A stretch of 22,030 nucleotides of DNA from CAYQDB01 sp964416195 (lineage in GTDB: Bacteria; Zixibacteria; MSB-5A5; GN15; FEB-12). Position 1 is the first letter of the stretch. Each line of letters starts with the position of its first letter. This document shows positions 16,152 through 22,030 of this stretch, piece by piece. The DNA lies in the NCBI GenBank assembly GCA_964416195.1, contig CAYQDB010000032.1, positions 1-22,030 of the forward strand. Direction: 5' to 3'. Under the pieces are notes generated by a model. It was given only the letters and a program-made list of their open reading frames with translations. It was not told the DNA's origin and ran no database searches. Position numbers and translations under genes: made by a program.

Positions 16152-17174
16152 TTGCGCACGAGTATACAACCCAGCTCTATTGGATTTTCAGAAGGGGCAA
16201 GCGCTGAGGTTTCCGTACACAAAAAAAGATTCAGCCAAGACATAAGCGATCAGAAAGATACGATCGCTCTAGTCGTTCCCACGCTGAACGCTGGGGAGAA
16301 TTTCGTGAGGTGGTTGCAGGCGCTGCAGTCACAGTCCGTGAGTCCAGGCCGCCCAATTATCATTGACTCATCATCTACCGATAGAACAGCAGACATCGCA
16401 AGCGAAGCAGGCTTTGAGGTACATATTATACCACGCGATGAATTCAGTCACGGTGGAGTCCGCCAGATGTCGGTAGCGATGTTGCACGACAGGGATGTTA
16501 TAGTCTTTATGACGCAGGATGCGTTGCTGGCTGATCCCAACGCGCTGGCCAATCTGATTCGGCCTTTCAAGGATTTGACTGTCGGTGCGGCCTACGGTCG
16601 TCAGTTGCCGCGAATAGGGGCTGGTCCTATTGAGGCTCATGCACGGTTGTTTAACTACCCATCTGAAAGCCACGTTTGGGGGTTAAGTGACGTTCCAACT
16701 CACGGCATCAAAACCTCCTTCATTTCCAATTCGTTTGCGGCCTGGCGGCGGGTAGCGCTCATGGAAGTAGGAGGATTCCCGTCACACACGATCCAAAATG
16801 AGGATGCCTACGTTGCGTCCAAGCTGATCCAGGCGGGCTGGAGGATTGCTTATTGTGCTGATGCGACGGTCTACCACTCGCATGACTACGGCTGCGCGCA
16901 GGAATTCCGGCGCTATTTTGATATCGGAGTTTTCCATGCACGTGATCCCTGGATTCGGCAGTCATTCGGACAAGCCGAAGGAGAAGGGATGCGCTATGTG
17001 AAATCCGAGCTTAGATATCTCCGCAAGACGAAACCTTCCATGATTCCCTCGGCGCTTCTCCGTACCAGTCTGAAACTGGTAGGCTACAAGCTGGGCAACA
17101 TGGAGAGCAGGCTTCCATGCGGCATAAAAACTCGTCTAAGCACGAATAAAAGATATTGGCTGCAAGGGGGTTAA
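16152..17174 (+). CDS. GT2 glycosyltransferase, rhamnosyltransferase-like
   Basis: A GT-A inverting glycosyltransferase of family GT2, 340 residues. The catalytic domain starts near residue 37: LVVPTLNAGENFVRWLQALQ (40-59), IDSSSTDRTA (71-80) with the nucleotide-binding acidic residues, and FMTQDALLADPNAL (119-132), the T-Q-D-A form typical of rhamnosyltransferases. Near 217 comes NEDAYVASKLIQAGWRIAYC, and then VYHSHDYG. This E-D-x-x-x-x-x-x-L and Y-H-S-H pattern is characteristic of the RfbN/WbbL-like group. The start is TTG at 16152, supported by the strong GAAGGGGG eight bases upstream; no ATG gives a better start. It has a non-conserved 36-residue N-terminal extension. The stop at 17174 lies one base before the next gene's ATG. 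Confidence 0.85.
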   Translation: MRTSIQPSSIGFSEGASAEVSVHKKRFSQDISDQKDTIALVVPTLNAGENFVRWLQALQSQSVSPGRPIIIDSSSTDRTADIASEAGFEVHIIPRDEFSHGGVRQMSVAMLHDRDVIVFMTQDALLADPNALANLIRPFKDLTVGAAYGRQLPRIGAGPIEAHARLFNYPSESHVWGLSDVPTHGIKTSFISNSFAAWRRVALMEVGGFPSHTIQNEDAYVASKLIQAGWRIAYCADATVYHSHDYGCAQEFRRYFDIGVFHARDPWIRQSFGQAEGEGMRYVKSELRYLRKTKPSMIPSALLRTSLKLVGYKLGNMESRLPCGIKTRLSTNKRYWLQGG

Positions 17175-17175
17175 T

Positions 17176-18279
17176 ATGAGTTCTTGTGTGATTTTTGGTG
17201 GGGCCGGATTTATCGGGACGCATCTGGCCAGGCACTTCCTTGAGACCGGCCGGTTTACCCATGTTCATCTGGCTGACATCAGACCAAGCAGCCTGGCCGG
17301 AGAAAACGCTATCAGCACTTCGCTCACTGACGTTCGACGGCCAATTCCCAATCACTTGGTCGATAGCCGCCCGGAGTGGATTTTCAACCTGGCTGCCATA
17401 CATCGCGAGCCGGGTCACATTCGCGAGGAGTATTTTGAAACAAATCTGGCCGGTGCCTGGAACGTCTGTGCGTACGCTGAGACGGTCGGGTGCAACAATA
17501 TCTACTTCACCAGTAGCATTTCGGTGTACGGTCCGACCAGTGGTTCAACGGACGAACGTGCCCCTATCCAGCCGTCGACTCCGTACGGTGGGTCAAAGTA
17601 TCCGGCTGAGCTGATTCACAAAATATGGCGACAGACCCGCCCAGGTCGTCGGTTGATTATTTCGCGCCCCGGCGTGCTGTATGGCCCAGGAGACCCTGGC
17701 AACATCCTCCGCATGATAAAGGCTATCAAGAAGGGTTACTTCGCCTTCCCGGGGTCGCCGAGCGTCTACAAATCTTACGGGTATATCTACGGCCTGCTGG
17801 ACAGCATAGATTTTACAATGGACAGTGAGCGGGACTACTTCTGTTACAATTACGTGGAGACCCCAACCCAGCCGCTGGGCGAACTGGTAAGCGTTATCAA
17901 ATACCACCTTGGCACTCACGCTTTGGTACTATCGATACCATTGTGGATACTGCTGCCGACATCAAAGCTGATTCAGGCTGTGTTGGGTTTCAAGAATCCA
18001 ATCCATCCGGTACGGATCAGGAAGGCCGCAACACCGACACACATTGTACCTCGAGCCTTGATGGAACTGGGATTCAAGTTCAGATACGGTTTCCAGTATT
18101 CATTGACGCACTGGCAAACAGTCTCGCCGGAAGATTTCAGTCTGCCCGCCCGTCGGACTGTCGAGTTGGAGCGTACCAGACTAAGGCTTGAGCGGCATCC
18201 TGAAGGCGCGGAGCCTCCAGTTCTTGGGTCTGTTCATGAACGTATAGAGACCAGGAAAGAAAACCAAGTTGCTAAATGA
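17176..18279 (+). CDS. NAD-dependent epimerase/dehydratase (extended SDR)
   Basis: An extended short-chain dehydrogenase/reductase of the nucleotide-sugar epimerase/dehydratase class. The dinucleotide-binding motif GGAGFIG is at residues 8-14, and the catalytic Tyr-x-x-x-Lys is Y137-G-G-S-K141, preceded by TSSISVYG (112-119) with the catalytic Ser. ISRPGVLYGPGDPGNI (about 162-177) is the usual substrate-binding region. The 367 residues exceed the common 310-350 because of a C-terminal tail (about 330-367) rich in Arg and Glu. AAGGGGG (17164-17170) precedes the ATG at 17176. It probably makes an activated sugar for this locus (C4-epimerisation, or 4-reduction as in RmlD-like enzymes); the substrate is not readable. 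It is the last gene of the + strand polysaccharide run. Confidence 0.85.
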   Translation: MSSCVIFGGAGFIGTHLARHFLETGRFTHVHLADIRPSSLAGENAISTSLTDVRRPIPNHLVDSRPEWIFNLAAIHREPGHIREEYFETNLAGAWNVCAYAETVGCNNIYFTSSISVYGPTSGSTDERAPIQPSTPYGGSKYPAELIHKIWRQTRPGRRLIISRPGVLYGPGDPGNILRMIKAIKKGYFAFPGSPSVYKSYGYIYGLLDSIDFTMDSERDYFCYNYVETPTQPLGELVSVIKYHLGTHALVLSIPLWILLPTSKLIQAVLGFKNPIHPVRIRKAATPTHIVPRALMELGFKFRYGFQYSLTHWQTVSPEDFSLPARRTVELERTRLRLERHPEGAEPPVLGSVHERIETRKENQVAK

Positions 18280-18603
18280 AAGCAGATAGTACAAGTTCAA
18301 TTGACTTCAGTGCTCTCAAGCTGGCTATTTCATTCGGTTGATCGGTGCCGTGTGCTGAGAGCGAAATGGTCAGGGAGTAAATACCGCACATCTGCACCCA
18401 ATACCGACCTGGAAGGTAGACCGATAGCATACTCGCTACAAGGCTGGTGCAATCCGTCGGATTCTTAACCAACATTTCAGTTGATTTTCTGTTGACTATG
18501 ACATATTATCCAAAAGCTCAGCAGCCTTTGAAGGGGACCTGTCAACCAAACCGGTTGCGTGGTCTAAGGCTATAGTTGAGAGGGACTTTGTTCCGGACTT
18601 TCT
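18280..18603. other. Gap between polysaccharide locus and tRNA-Tyr
   Basis: No trusted protein gene. On the - strand a 67-codon ORF (18475-18272) contains LPGRYWVQM and GIYSLTISLSAHGTD ... KSIELVLS. This pattern resembles the beta-sandwich C-terminal domain of Wzt-type ABC transporter subunits (x-P-G-x-Y-x-V ... G-x-Y-x-L-x-L-x-L), but it is weak and has a stop just upstream. A good sigma70-like promoter (18481-18509) points at the tRNA. I see no terminator for the locus. Confidence 0.35.
18481..18509 (+). promoter_or_regulatory. Candidate sigma70 promoter for tRNA-Tyr
   Basis: TTGATT (18481-18486) and TATTAT (18504-18509) are spaced by exactly 17 bases, and each box is close to consensus. 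Transcription would start near 18516, giving a leader of about 88 bases before the tRNA. Confidence 0.5.
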
Positions 18604-18685
18604 GGTGGGGTTCCCGAGTGGCCAAAGGGAACAGACTGTAAATCTGTCGGCGAAGCCTTCGGAGGTTCGAATCCTCCCCCCACCA
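18604..18685 (+). tRNA. tRNA-Tyr (anticodon GUA)
   Basis: A complete type II tRNA. The acceptor stem GGTGGGG (18604-18610) pairs with CCCCACC (18678-18684), with discriminator A at 18685 and no encoded CCA. The anticodon stem ACAGA/TCTGT encloses loop CTGTAAA, with GTA at 18638-18640 reading Tyr codons. A long variable arm (CGGCGAAGCCTTC region) and T arm GGAGG-TTCGAAT-CCTCC follow, as expected of bacterial tRNA-Tyr. It marks the boundary between the polysaccharide genes and what follows; tRNA genes are frequent integration sites, but I see no repeated tRNA 3' end in the window. Confidence 0.96.
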
Positions 18686-18852
18686 CTTTCTCCAGTTGTC
18701 ACCCGGCTTTATTACCGTGATACCAATAGTTGATCCCAATAGCATTAAGGCAGGATTAGAGTCAACAATGGGTTGAAGACTTTTATCCCCACAATATATT
18801 CCGCCGGCAATGCTGTAGACTGCTTTTAGCCGCTGTATTATTAAGATGCAAT

Positions 18853-18881
18853 TTGTCCCTTTAGCTTTCGAAGGATATTTT
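18853..18881 (+). promoter_or_regulatory. Candidate promoter for the MATE gene
   Basis: TTGTCC (18853-18858) and TATTTT (18876-18881), spaced by 17 bases, lie just before the MATE gene. The transcript would start about 20 bases before the ATG at 18910. The boxes match consensus only moderately. Confidence 0.35.
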
Positions 18882-18909
18882 GTATCTTACTTTGCTCTTA
18901 GGAGATCAC

Positions 18910-20283
18910 ATGTCCGACACCGTTGAGAAAAAACGAGCTGATTATACTGAGGGTTCCGTTTTCTATTCCATTATAAAAATGGGGCTGCCGTCCATGTTCG
19001 GCTTTCTGGCTCAGCATATCTATTCCATAGTGGATATGTACTGGGTATCGCGGCTGCAGCAGCAGGAAGCGGGAGTAGCGGCCATAACATTCTTCGGCAA
19101 TATCCTGTGGTTCTTCTTTTCTTTTAACTCGCTGGTCGGCCCCGGCTCGGTAGCTGTAATCTCTAGGCGCTATGGCGAAAAGCAGTACGACCAGACCGAA
19201 AAGGCAATTAAAGAAACTCTGATTTTGAAGCTGGTCTTTGGCGCTGTCTTCGGGATCGTGGGGTTTCTCTTCGCAGGTCAGATGCTCCGGCTGATAGGCG
19301 CTGAGGGCGAAACGCTGAGGTTAGGTATCGACTATGGGCGCATCATGTTTGCAGGAATGGCCATTATGTATGCCACTTACTCCATTTTCACCGCCATGCG
19401 GGGTGTTGCCAACCCCCAGATGGCGATGATTCTAATGATAGGCTCGAATGCCCTGAACATTGTGCTTGATCCAATCTTTATTTTTGGTTATTTGGGCTTT
19501 CCAGCGTTAGGTATAAAAGGGGCCGCCTATGCATCGGTGCTTTCGTATGCGCTGACACTTTCTCTGGGGCTGTTGTTGTTCTATGGGAATCGTACCAATG
19601 TCAAGCTGCACCTCCGAGGCAGAGAGCGGCTATCTGTCTCCTCCATGTGGAAAATAGTCAAGATAGGTATTCCCGCCTGGTTTGGGGAGATGTCGTTTTC
19701 GGGAGCGCGGTTGGTAATAATGGGCATGGTGGCGCCGTTTGGAACAGCCGTAGTAGCGGCGTACGGGGTAGGCAATCAGGTGACGGCTTTCGGTATTATG
19801 CTTCTGGTTGGCATCGGATTGGGGCTTTCGTCCCTGATCGGGCATAATATCGGTGCCAACAAACATGTCCGGGCAAAGAAGACGGCCGATCAATCCATAA
19901 TGCTGGGCATAGGGATCATGCTCGTGTTTGCCCTGATTACGTTTTTCTTCGCGCGGGAGATCATGAGTCTGTTCTTTGATGCTGACAGCACGGTTGCCGG
20001 CGGCGCTATTATGCTAAGGATATTCGCAGTTGGATTCCCGTTTATCGCAGCCTTTATTATGATCGAGGAAATCCACGTAGGGGTAGGTATGAATACTCCA
20101 GCCATGGTGATGAATATCATCCACTCCTGGGCACTGGAAGCACTTCCAATTTACCTTCTCGCTGTTGTCTTAGCATACGACCAGAACGCTGTTTGGTGGA
20201 CAATCTCTGCTGCCAGTGTGATAACCTCGGTCATTTTCTATATCTATTACCGGCGGGGGAGATGGCTGACCATCAAAGTGTAA
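18910..20283 (+). CDS. MATE-family multidrug/toxin efflux transporter
   Basis: A multidrug and toxic-compound extrusion family membrane protein, an Na+ or H+ antiporter of the inner membrane. About twelve hydrophobic segments form two six-helix halves. The opening ALVIKMGLPSMFG-like segment (IIKMGLPSMFGFLAQHIYSIVDMYWV, about residues 21-46) is the standard MATE start. MRGVANPQMAMILMIGSNALNIVLDPIFIFG (about 160-190) contains the conserved N-A-L-N-I-V-L-D-P element, repeated in related form in the second half. I prefer the ATG at 18910 (457 residues) over an upstream TTG at 18880, because TAGGAG (18899-18904) sits directly before it. It stands alone with its own likely promoter and is probably not part of the polysaccharide locus, although MATE and Wzx belong to one superfamily. 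Confidence 0.92.
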   Translation: MSDTVEKKRADYTEGSVFYSIIKMGLPSMFGFLAQHIYSIVDMYWVSRLQQQEAGVAAITFFGNILWFFFSFNSLVGPGSVAVISRRYGEKQYDQTEKAIKETLILKLVFGAVFGIVGFLFAGQMLRLIGAEGETLRLGIDYGRIMFAGMAIMYATYSIFTAMRGVANPQMAMILMIGSNALNIVLDPIFIFGYLGFPALGIKGAAYASVLSYALTLSLGLLLFYGNRTNVKLHLRGRERLSVSSMWKIVKIGIPAWFGEMSFSGARLVIMGMVAPFGTAVVAAYGVGNQVTAFGIMLLVGIGLGLSSLIGHNIGANKHVRAKKTADQSIMLGIGIMLVFALITFFFAREIMSLFFDADSTVAGGAIMLRIFAVGFPFIAAFIMIEEIHVGVGMNTPAMVMNIIHSWALEALPIYLLAVVLAYDQNAVWWTISAASVITSVIFYIYYRRGRWLTIKV

Positions 20284-20419
20284 GCAGATTTACCACACAG
20301 TCAATTGGCCAGCACATTAACACGTTACAATAAGCCATGTTGCATGACATTTTCTCAAGCAACACTTTAATGTGTATGAGATTGCTTTAAGCTGCTTGCG
20401 GCTAGGGAATGGCCTCGCA

Positions 20420-20731
20420 TCAGGATGGAGACCAGAGATGCCGGTCAAAGTCAATGGTACCGCTGCTGTCAAATGTTATTCCTTCTTTTTCTAGCAGCGC
20501 CTTCTGAATTTCATAGCCAGAGCCAGGTTTCAGAGATATGCGTCTTTGTTGATTGACAACTCGGTGCCAGGGCAGGTGTTCTTTTCGAGAAGAGGAGTGC
20601 AGTATCATGACGACTTGACGGGCTGCCCTGGGATGACCCGCCAATGCCGCTATCTGACCATAAGTGGCAACCCTGCCTTCAGGTATCTTTCTGATGAGTT
20701 CAATTACGCGCTGATGAAAACCGGTGACCAT
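20420..20731 (-). CDS. Alkyltransferase-like protein (ATL), MGMT-family DNA-binding protein
   Basis: A 103-residue protein of the O6-alkylguanine-DNA alkyltransferase C-terminal-domain family. Where true alkyltransferases have P-C-H-R, this has P-W-H-R (Trp55 in EHLPWHRVVN), so it cannot accept an alkyl group and is an ATL, like YbaZ and Atl1. ATLs bind O6-alkylguanine, flip the base and direct it to nucleotide excision repair. VATYGQIAALAG (21-32) holds the conserved Tyr, and PRAARQV (34-40) the Arg finger region. The whole family domain is present without an N-terminal extension, which is usual for ATLs. GGAG lies about nine bases before the start on the - strand. It is the only clear - strand gene in the window. 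Confidence 0.92.
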   Translation of the reverse strand: MVTGFHQRVIELIRKIPEGRVATYGQIAALAGHPRAARQVVMILHSSSRKEHLPWHRVVNQQRRISLKPGSGYEIQKALLEKEGITFDSSGTIDFDRHLWSPS

Positions 20732-21034
20732 ACTGCTTTCTCCATAGCATGTAGGAATATCTATTTTTGTATGCAGTTCAAGAGGAATTTTCTGGGCCGT
20801 TTTTTGTGTTAGCCCTCATCCCCAAACACTTCAGCTTGATTCCCCGTACGCAACAATGCTTGGGACAGTTCCGTTGATGAACTTGTTTTATAGTTTCAAC
20901 TATGAATTCAAGCCTTCCAATCGATAGTATTTTTATAGTGCCCAATTGTTCGATAAATTATATTGTAAGGAGAATTAGAAATAAGTGCAAACGCACGAAC
21001 CTCATACAAATCGTTAGGCATTGTAGGGGAGAAT
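20732..21034. other. AT-rich gap with small inverted repeats
   Basis: Contains no gene I can support. The perfect short palindrome ATAGTT-TC-AACTAT lies near 20890-20905, a small hairpin GTGC-AAAC-GCAC follows an AAGGAG run at about 20970-20996, and AT-rich stretches could hold promoters. None is strong enough to call. The composition shifts to AT-rich from here into the next gene. AGGGGAG (21025-21031) is the ribosome-binding site of the gene at 21035. Confidence 0.4.
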
Positions 21035-21436
21035 ATGAGAAAAATCAGACTGTGTATAGGATCGAATGATGGTAAAAATGTTGCTGAAACCCATATGGGC
21101 GATATGGATTATTTTTATATTTATGATATTTTCGAGAATTCAGAGCATTTGTTTGTGGAAAAAAGGATTAATACCGCCAAAAACTTGGGACATGCAAAAA
21201 AAGAAAAGATGAAAGGTGTGATTAATATAATCAAAGACACAGATGTTCTCATCGCAAGAAAGAAAAGTCCGAATTTCATAAGAATAGCAAATAAAACAAA
21301 ATATCAACCTGTGGTGGTGAAAACCGAAAAGATTTCAGACGTACTAACGATATTGTATGAGTCATTCTGTGAGATTTATGAGTATATTATAAGAAGAAGA
21401 AACGGCGAGATGTTTGATACTATACCTGAATTGTAA
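21035..21436 (+). CDS. NifX/NifB-type dinitrogenase cofactor-family small protein
   Basis: A 133-residue protein resembling the dinitrogenase iron-molybdenum cofactor family, an alpha/beta fold of about 100 residues found in NifX, in the NifB C-terminus and in many stand-alone proteins of unknown role. Family landmarks are the first strand with CIGSNDGKNVAETHMGDMDYFYIYD (about residues 7-31), the IIKDTDVLIARK stretch (about 65-76), and KYQPVVVKTEKISDVLTILY (about 89-108). It lacks any nitrogenase neighbour, so a general metal-cluster or regulatory role is more likely than nitrogen fixation (inference). It is notably AT-rich compared with its neighbours, which suggests acquisition from elsewhere. 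A good AGGGGAG site precedes the ATG. No cysteine cluster is visible. Confidence 0.68.
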   Translation: MRKIRLCIGSNDGKNVAETHMGDMDYFYIYDIFENSEHLFVEKRINTAKNLGHAKKEKMKGVINIIKDTDVLIARKKSPNFIRIANKTKYQPVVVKTEKISDVLTILYESFCEIYEYIIRRRNGEMFDTIPEL

Positions 21437-21609
21437 CGACTCCTAAAAATGAACAACAAATCATTCTACCTGATCTCTTTTTCGTTGCCCTACAAAGTTG
21501 CAGGGGCAAATTCCTTCATGTATCTGCCCTTTGAAGCCGCATAAAAGCCTCTTGCGAGATCTCTTGGTTGATCTTAACTTGTCACCAGTCATAGAACTGT
21601 CAATGTCTC

Positions 21610-21694
21610 GCCGGAGTGGTGGAATGGTAGACACCAGGGACTTAAAATCCCTTGGTCTGAAAAGACCGTGCCGGTTCGAGTCCGGCCTCCGGCA
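21610..21694 (+). tRNA. tRNA-Leu (anticodon UAA)
   Basis: A complete type II tRNA. Acceptor GCCGGAG (21610-21616) pairs with CTCCGGC (21687-21693), and the discriminator is A at 21694. The anticodon stem AGGGA/TCCCT encloses CTTAAAA with TAA at 21643-21645. A long variable arm (GGTCTGAAAAGACC) and T arm GCCGG-TTCGAGT-CCGGC follow. CCA is not encoded. Confidence 0.96.
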
Positions 21695-22030
21695 TTAGTT
21701 CACTCGGGCCGAAATAACGCTTGACAGGAAGCATCGGCAAGAGTAACCGTTACACACTTGACTTTTTCCCGAACTGTGATTAAATTTGATGTTAAGTCCA
21801 TGTAGGGCTCGTGCGTCAACAGGGGCAGGAGCACAGCCTGGGGCTTCTTTCCTTTAGGCGCGCGAGAATACCTTCAGGTTAATGGGTAAGATTTCTTCTT
21901 TGCCGCGTAGGCGAGAGTATTATAAGTCACCTAGCAAGTGGAGAAAAAGGAGTTATGAAGCAGGGTAACTTTGTCGCGACAAGCACCACACTTTCCGGTG
22001 CAAAAAACTGAGAGGCTTGTTTCCGAATTG
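21695..22030. other. Right-edge region with leader-like features, no complete gene
   Basis: After the tRNA I see no complete protein gene. A candidate promoter (21758-21786) is followed by a leader of about 170 bases and an AAAAAGGAG run at 21945-21952, close to an 18-codon ORF from the ATG at 21955 to 22011; its spacing of only two bases makes translation doubtful. The frame starting near a TTG/GTG at about 21970-21998 stays open to the window edge and could be the start of the next gene. This cannot be resolved here. Confidence 0.35.
21758..21786 (+). promoter_or_regulatory. Candidate promoter after tRNA-Leu
   Basis: TTGACT (21758-21763) and TAAATT (21781-21786), spaced by 17 bases. The first box is near consensus, the second only fair. 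It points toward the gene that presumably begins past the right edge. Confidence 0.35.

Noticed and set aside
20939..21021. Integron attC-like site ending in GTTAGGC before the NifX-like gene
   Set aside because: GTTAGGC fits GTTRRRY, but the partner RYYYAAC is missing (only GCCCAAT is near), the internal pairing is poor, and there is no matching site after the gene and no integrase.
21485..21525. Hairpin TTGCCC...GGGCAA after the NifX-like gene as a terminator
   Set aside because: The stem is only six pairs and no T-run follows on either strand.
18604..21694. Integrative element bounded by the two tRNAs
   Set aside because: No integrase gene and no duplicated tRNA 3' end; the genes between (MATE, ATL) look like ordinary chromosome.
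21975..22007. Hairpin GCACC...GGTGC near the right edge as a terminator
   Set aside because: It is followed by A residues on the + strand, and no T-run follows on the - strand either.
1..22030. CRISPR array, prophage, transposase or retron
   Set aside because: No regularly spaced repeats, no phage structural or integrase genes, and no transposase or reverse transcriptase motifs in any frame I read.

Overview
The window is most of a surface-polysaccharide (O-antigen or capsule type) locus, followed by a short stretch of ordinary chromosome. All recognisable locus genes lie on the + strand. Wzx-, Wzy- and Wzz-type proteins point to a Gram-negative-type cell envelope. Base composition looks balanced, with no strong codon bias. 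A dispersed palindromic repeat of a kind common in uncultured and deltaproteobacterial-type genomes lies at 5030-5135. The two tRNAs do not encode CCA. I cannot name the lineage; an uncultured diderm phylum is only a guess.

Region 1 (1-7044) is a nonulosonic-acid (pseudaminic/legionaminic type) sugar module. It holds an SpsF/PseF-type cytidylyltransferase cut by the left edge, PseG hydrolase, a formyltransferase-fold enzyme, a PseH-like N-acetyltransferase, a PIG-L/LmbE deacetylase and a NeuB/LegI-type synthase, then a DegT-family aminotransferase and a WbqC-family protein. The dehydratase and first aminotransferase of the pathway (PseB/PseC) are not visible before the left edge. A formyltransferase, an acetyltransferase and a deacetylase together suggest an unusual N-acyl pattern on the sugar.

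Region 2 (7448-12948) is a tightly coupled run: a GT-B-like capsule-type transferase, Wzx flippase, a second capsule-synthesis-like protein and a Wzy-like polymerase. Three ATG/TGA or longer overlaps join them.

Region 3 (13025-18279) is more loosely packed: a GT4 glycosyltransferase, the C-terminal remnant of another GT4 gene, a Wzz chain-length protein, a GT2 rhamnosyltransferase-like gene and an extended SDR epimerase. Gaps of about 400 bases hold what look like degraded pieces, as expected of a locus with frequent gene turnover.

Region 4 (18280-22030) leaves the locus: tRNA-Tyr(GUA), a MATE transporter, an alkyltransferase-like (ATL) DNA-repair protein on the - strand, an AT-rich NifX/NifB-type small protein gene, tRNA-Leu(UAA) and an unresolved right edge with a possible promoter.

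Working model (inference): region 1 makes a CMP-activated nonulosonate and perhaps another amino sugar; the GT2, GT4 and capsule-like transferases build the repeat unit on a lipid carrier; Wzx flips it, Wzy polymerises it and Wzz sets chain length. I found no convincing wholly new system. The most unusual content is the acyl-editing trio in region 1 and the gene remnants.
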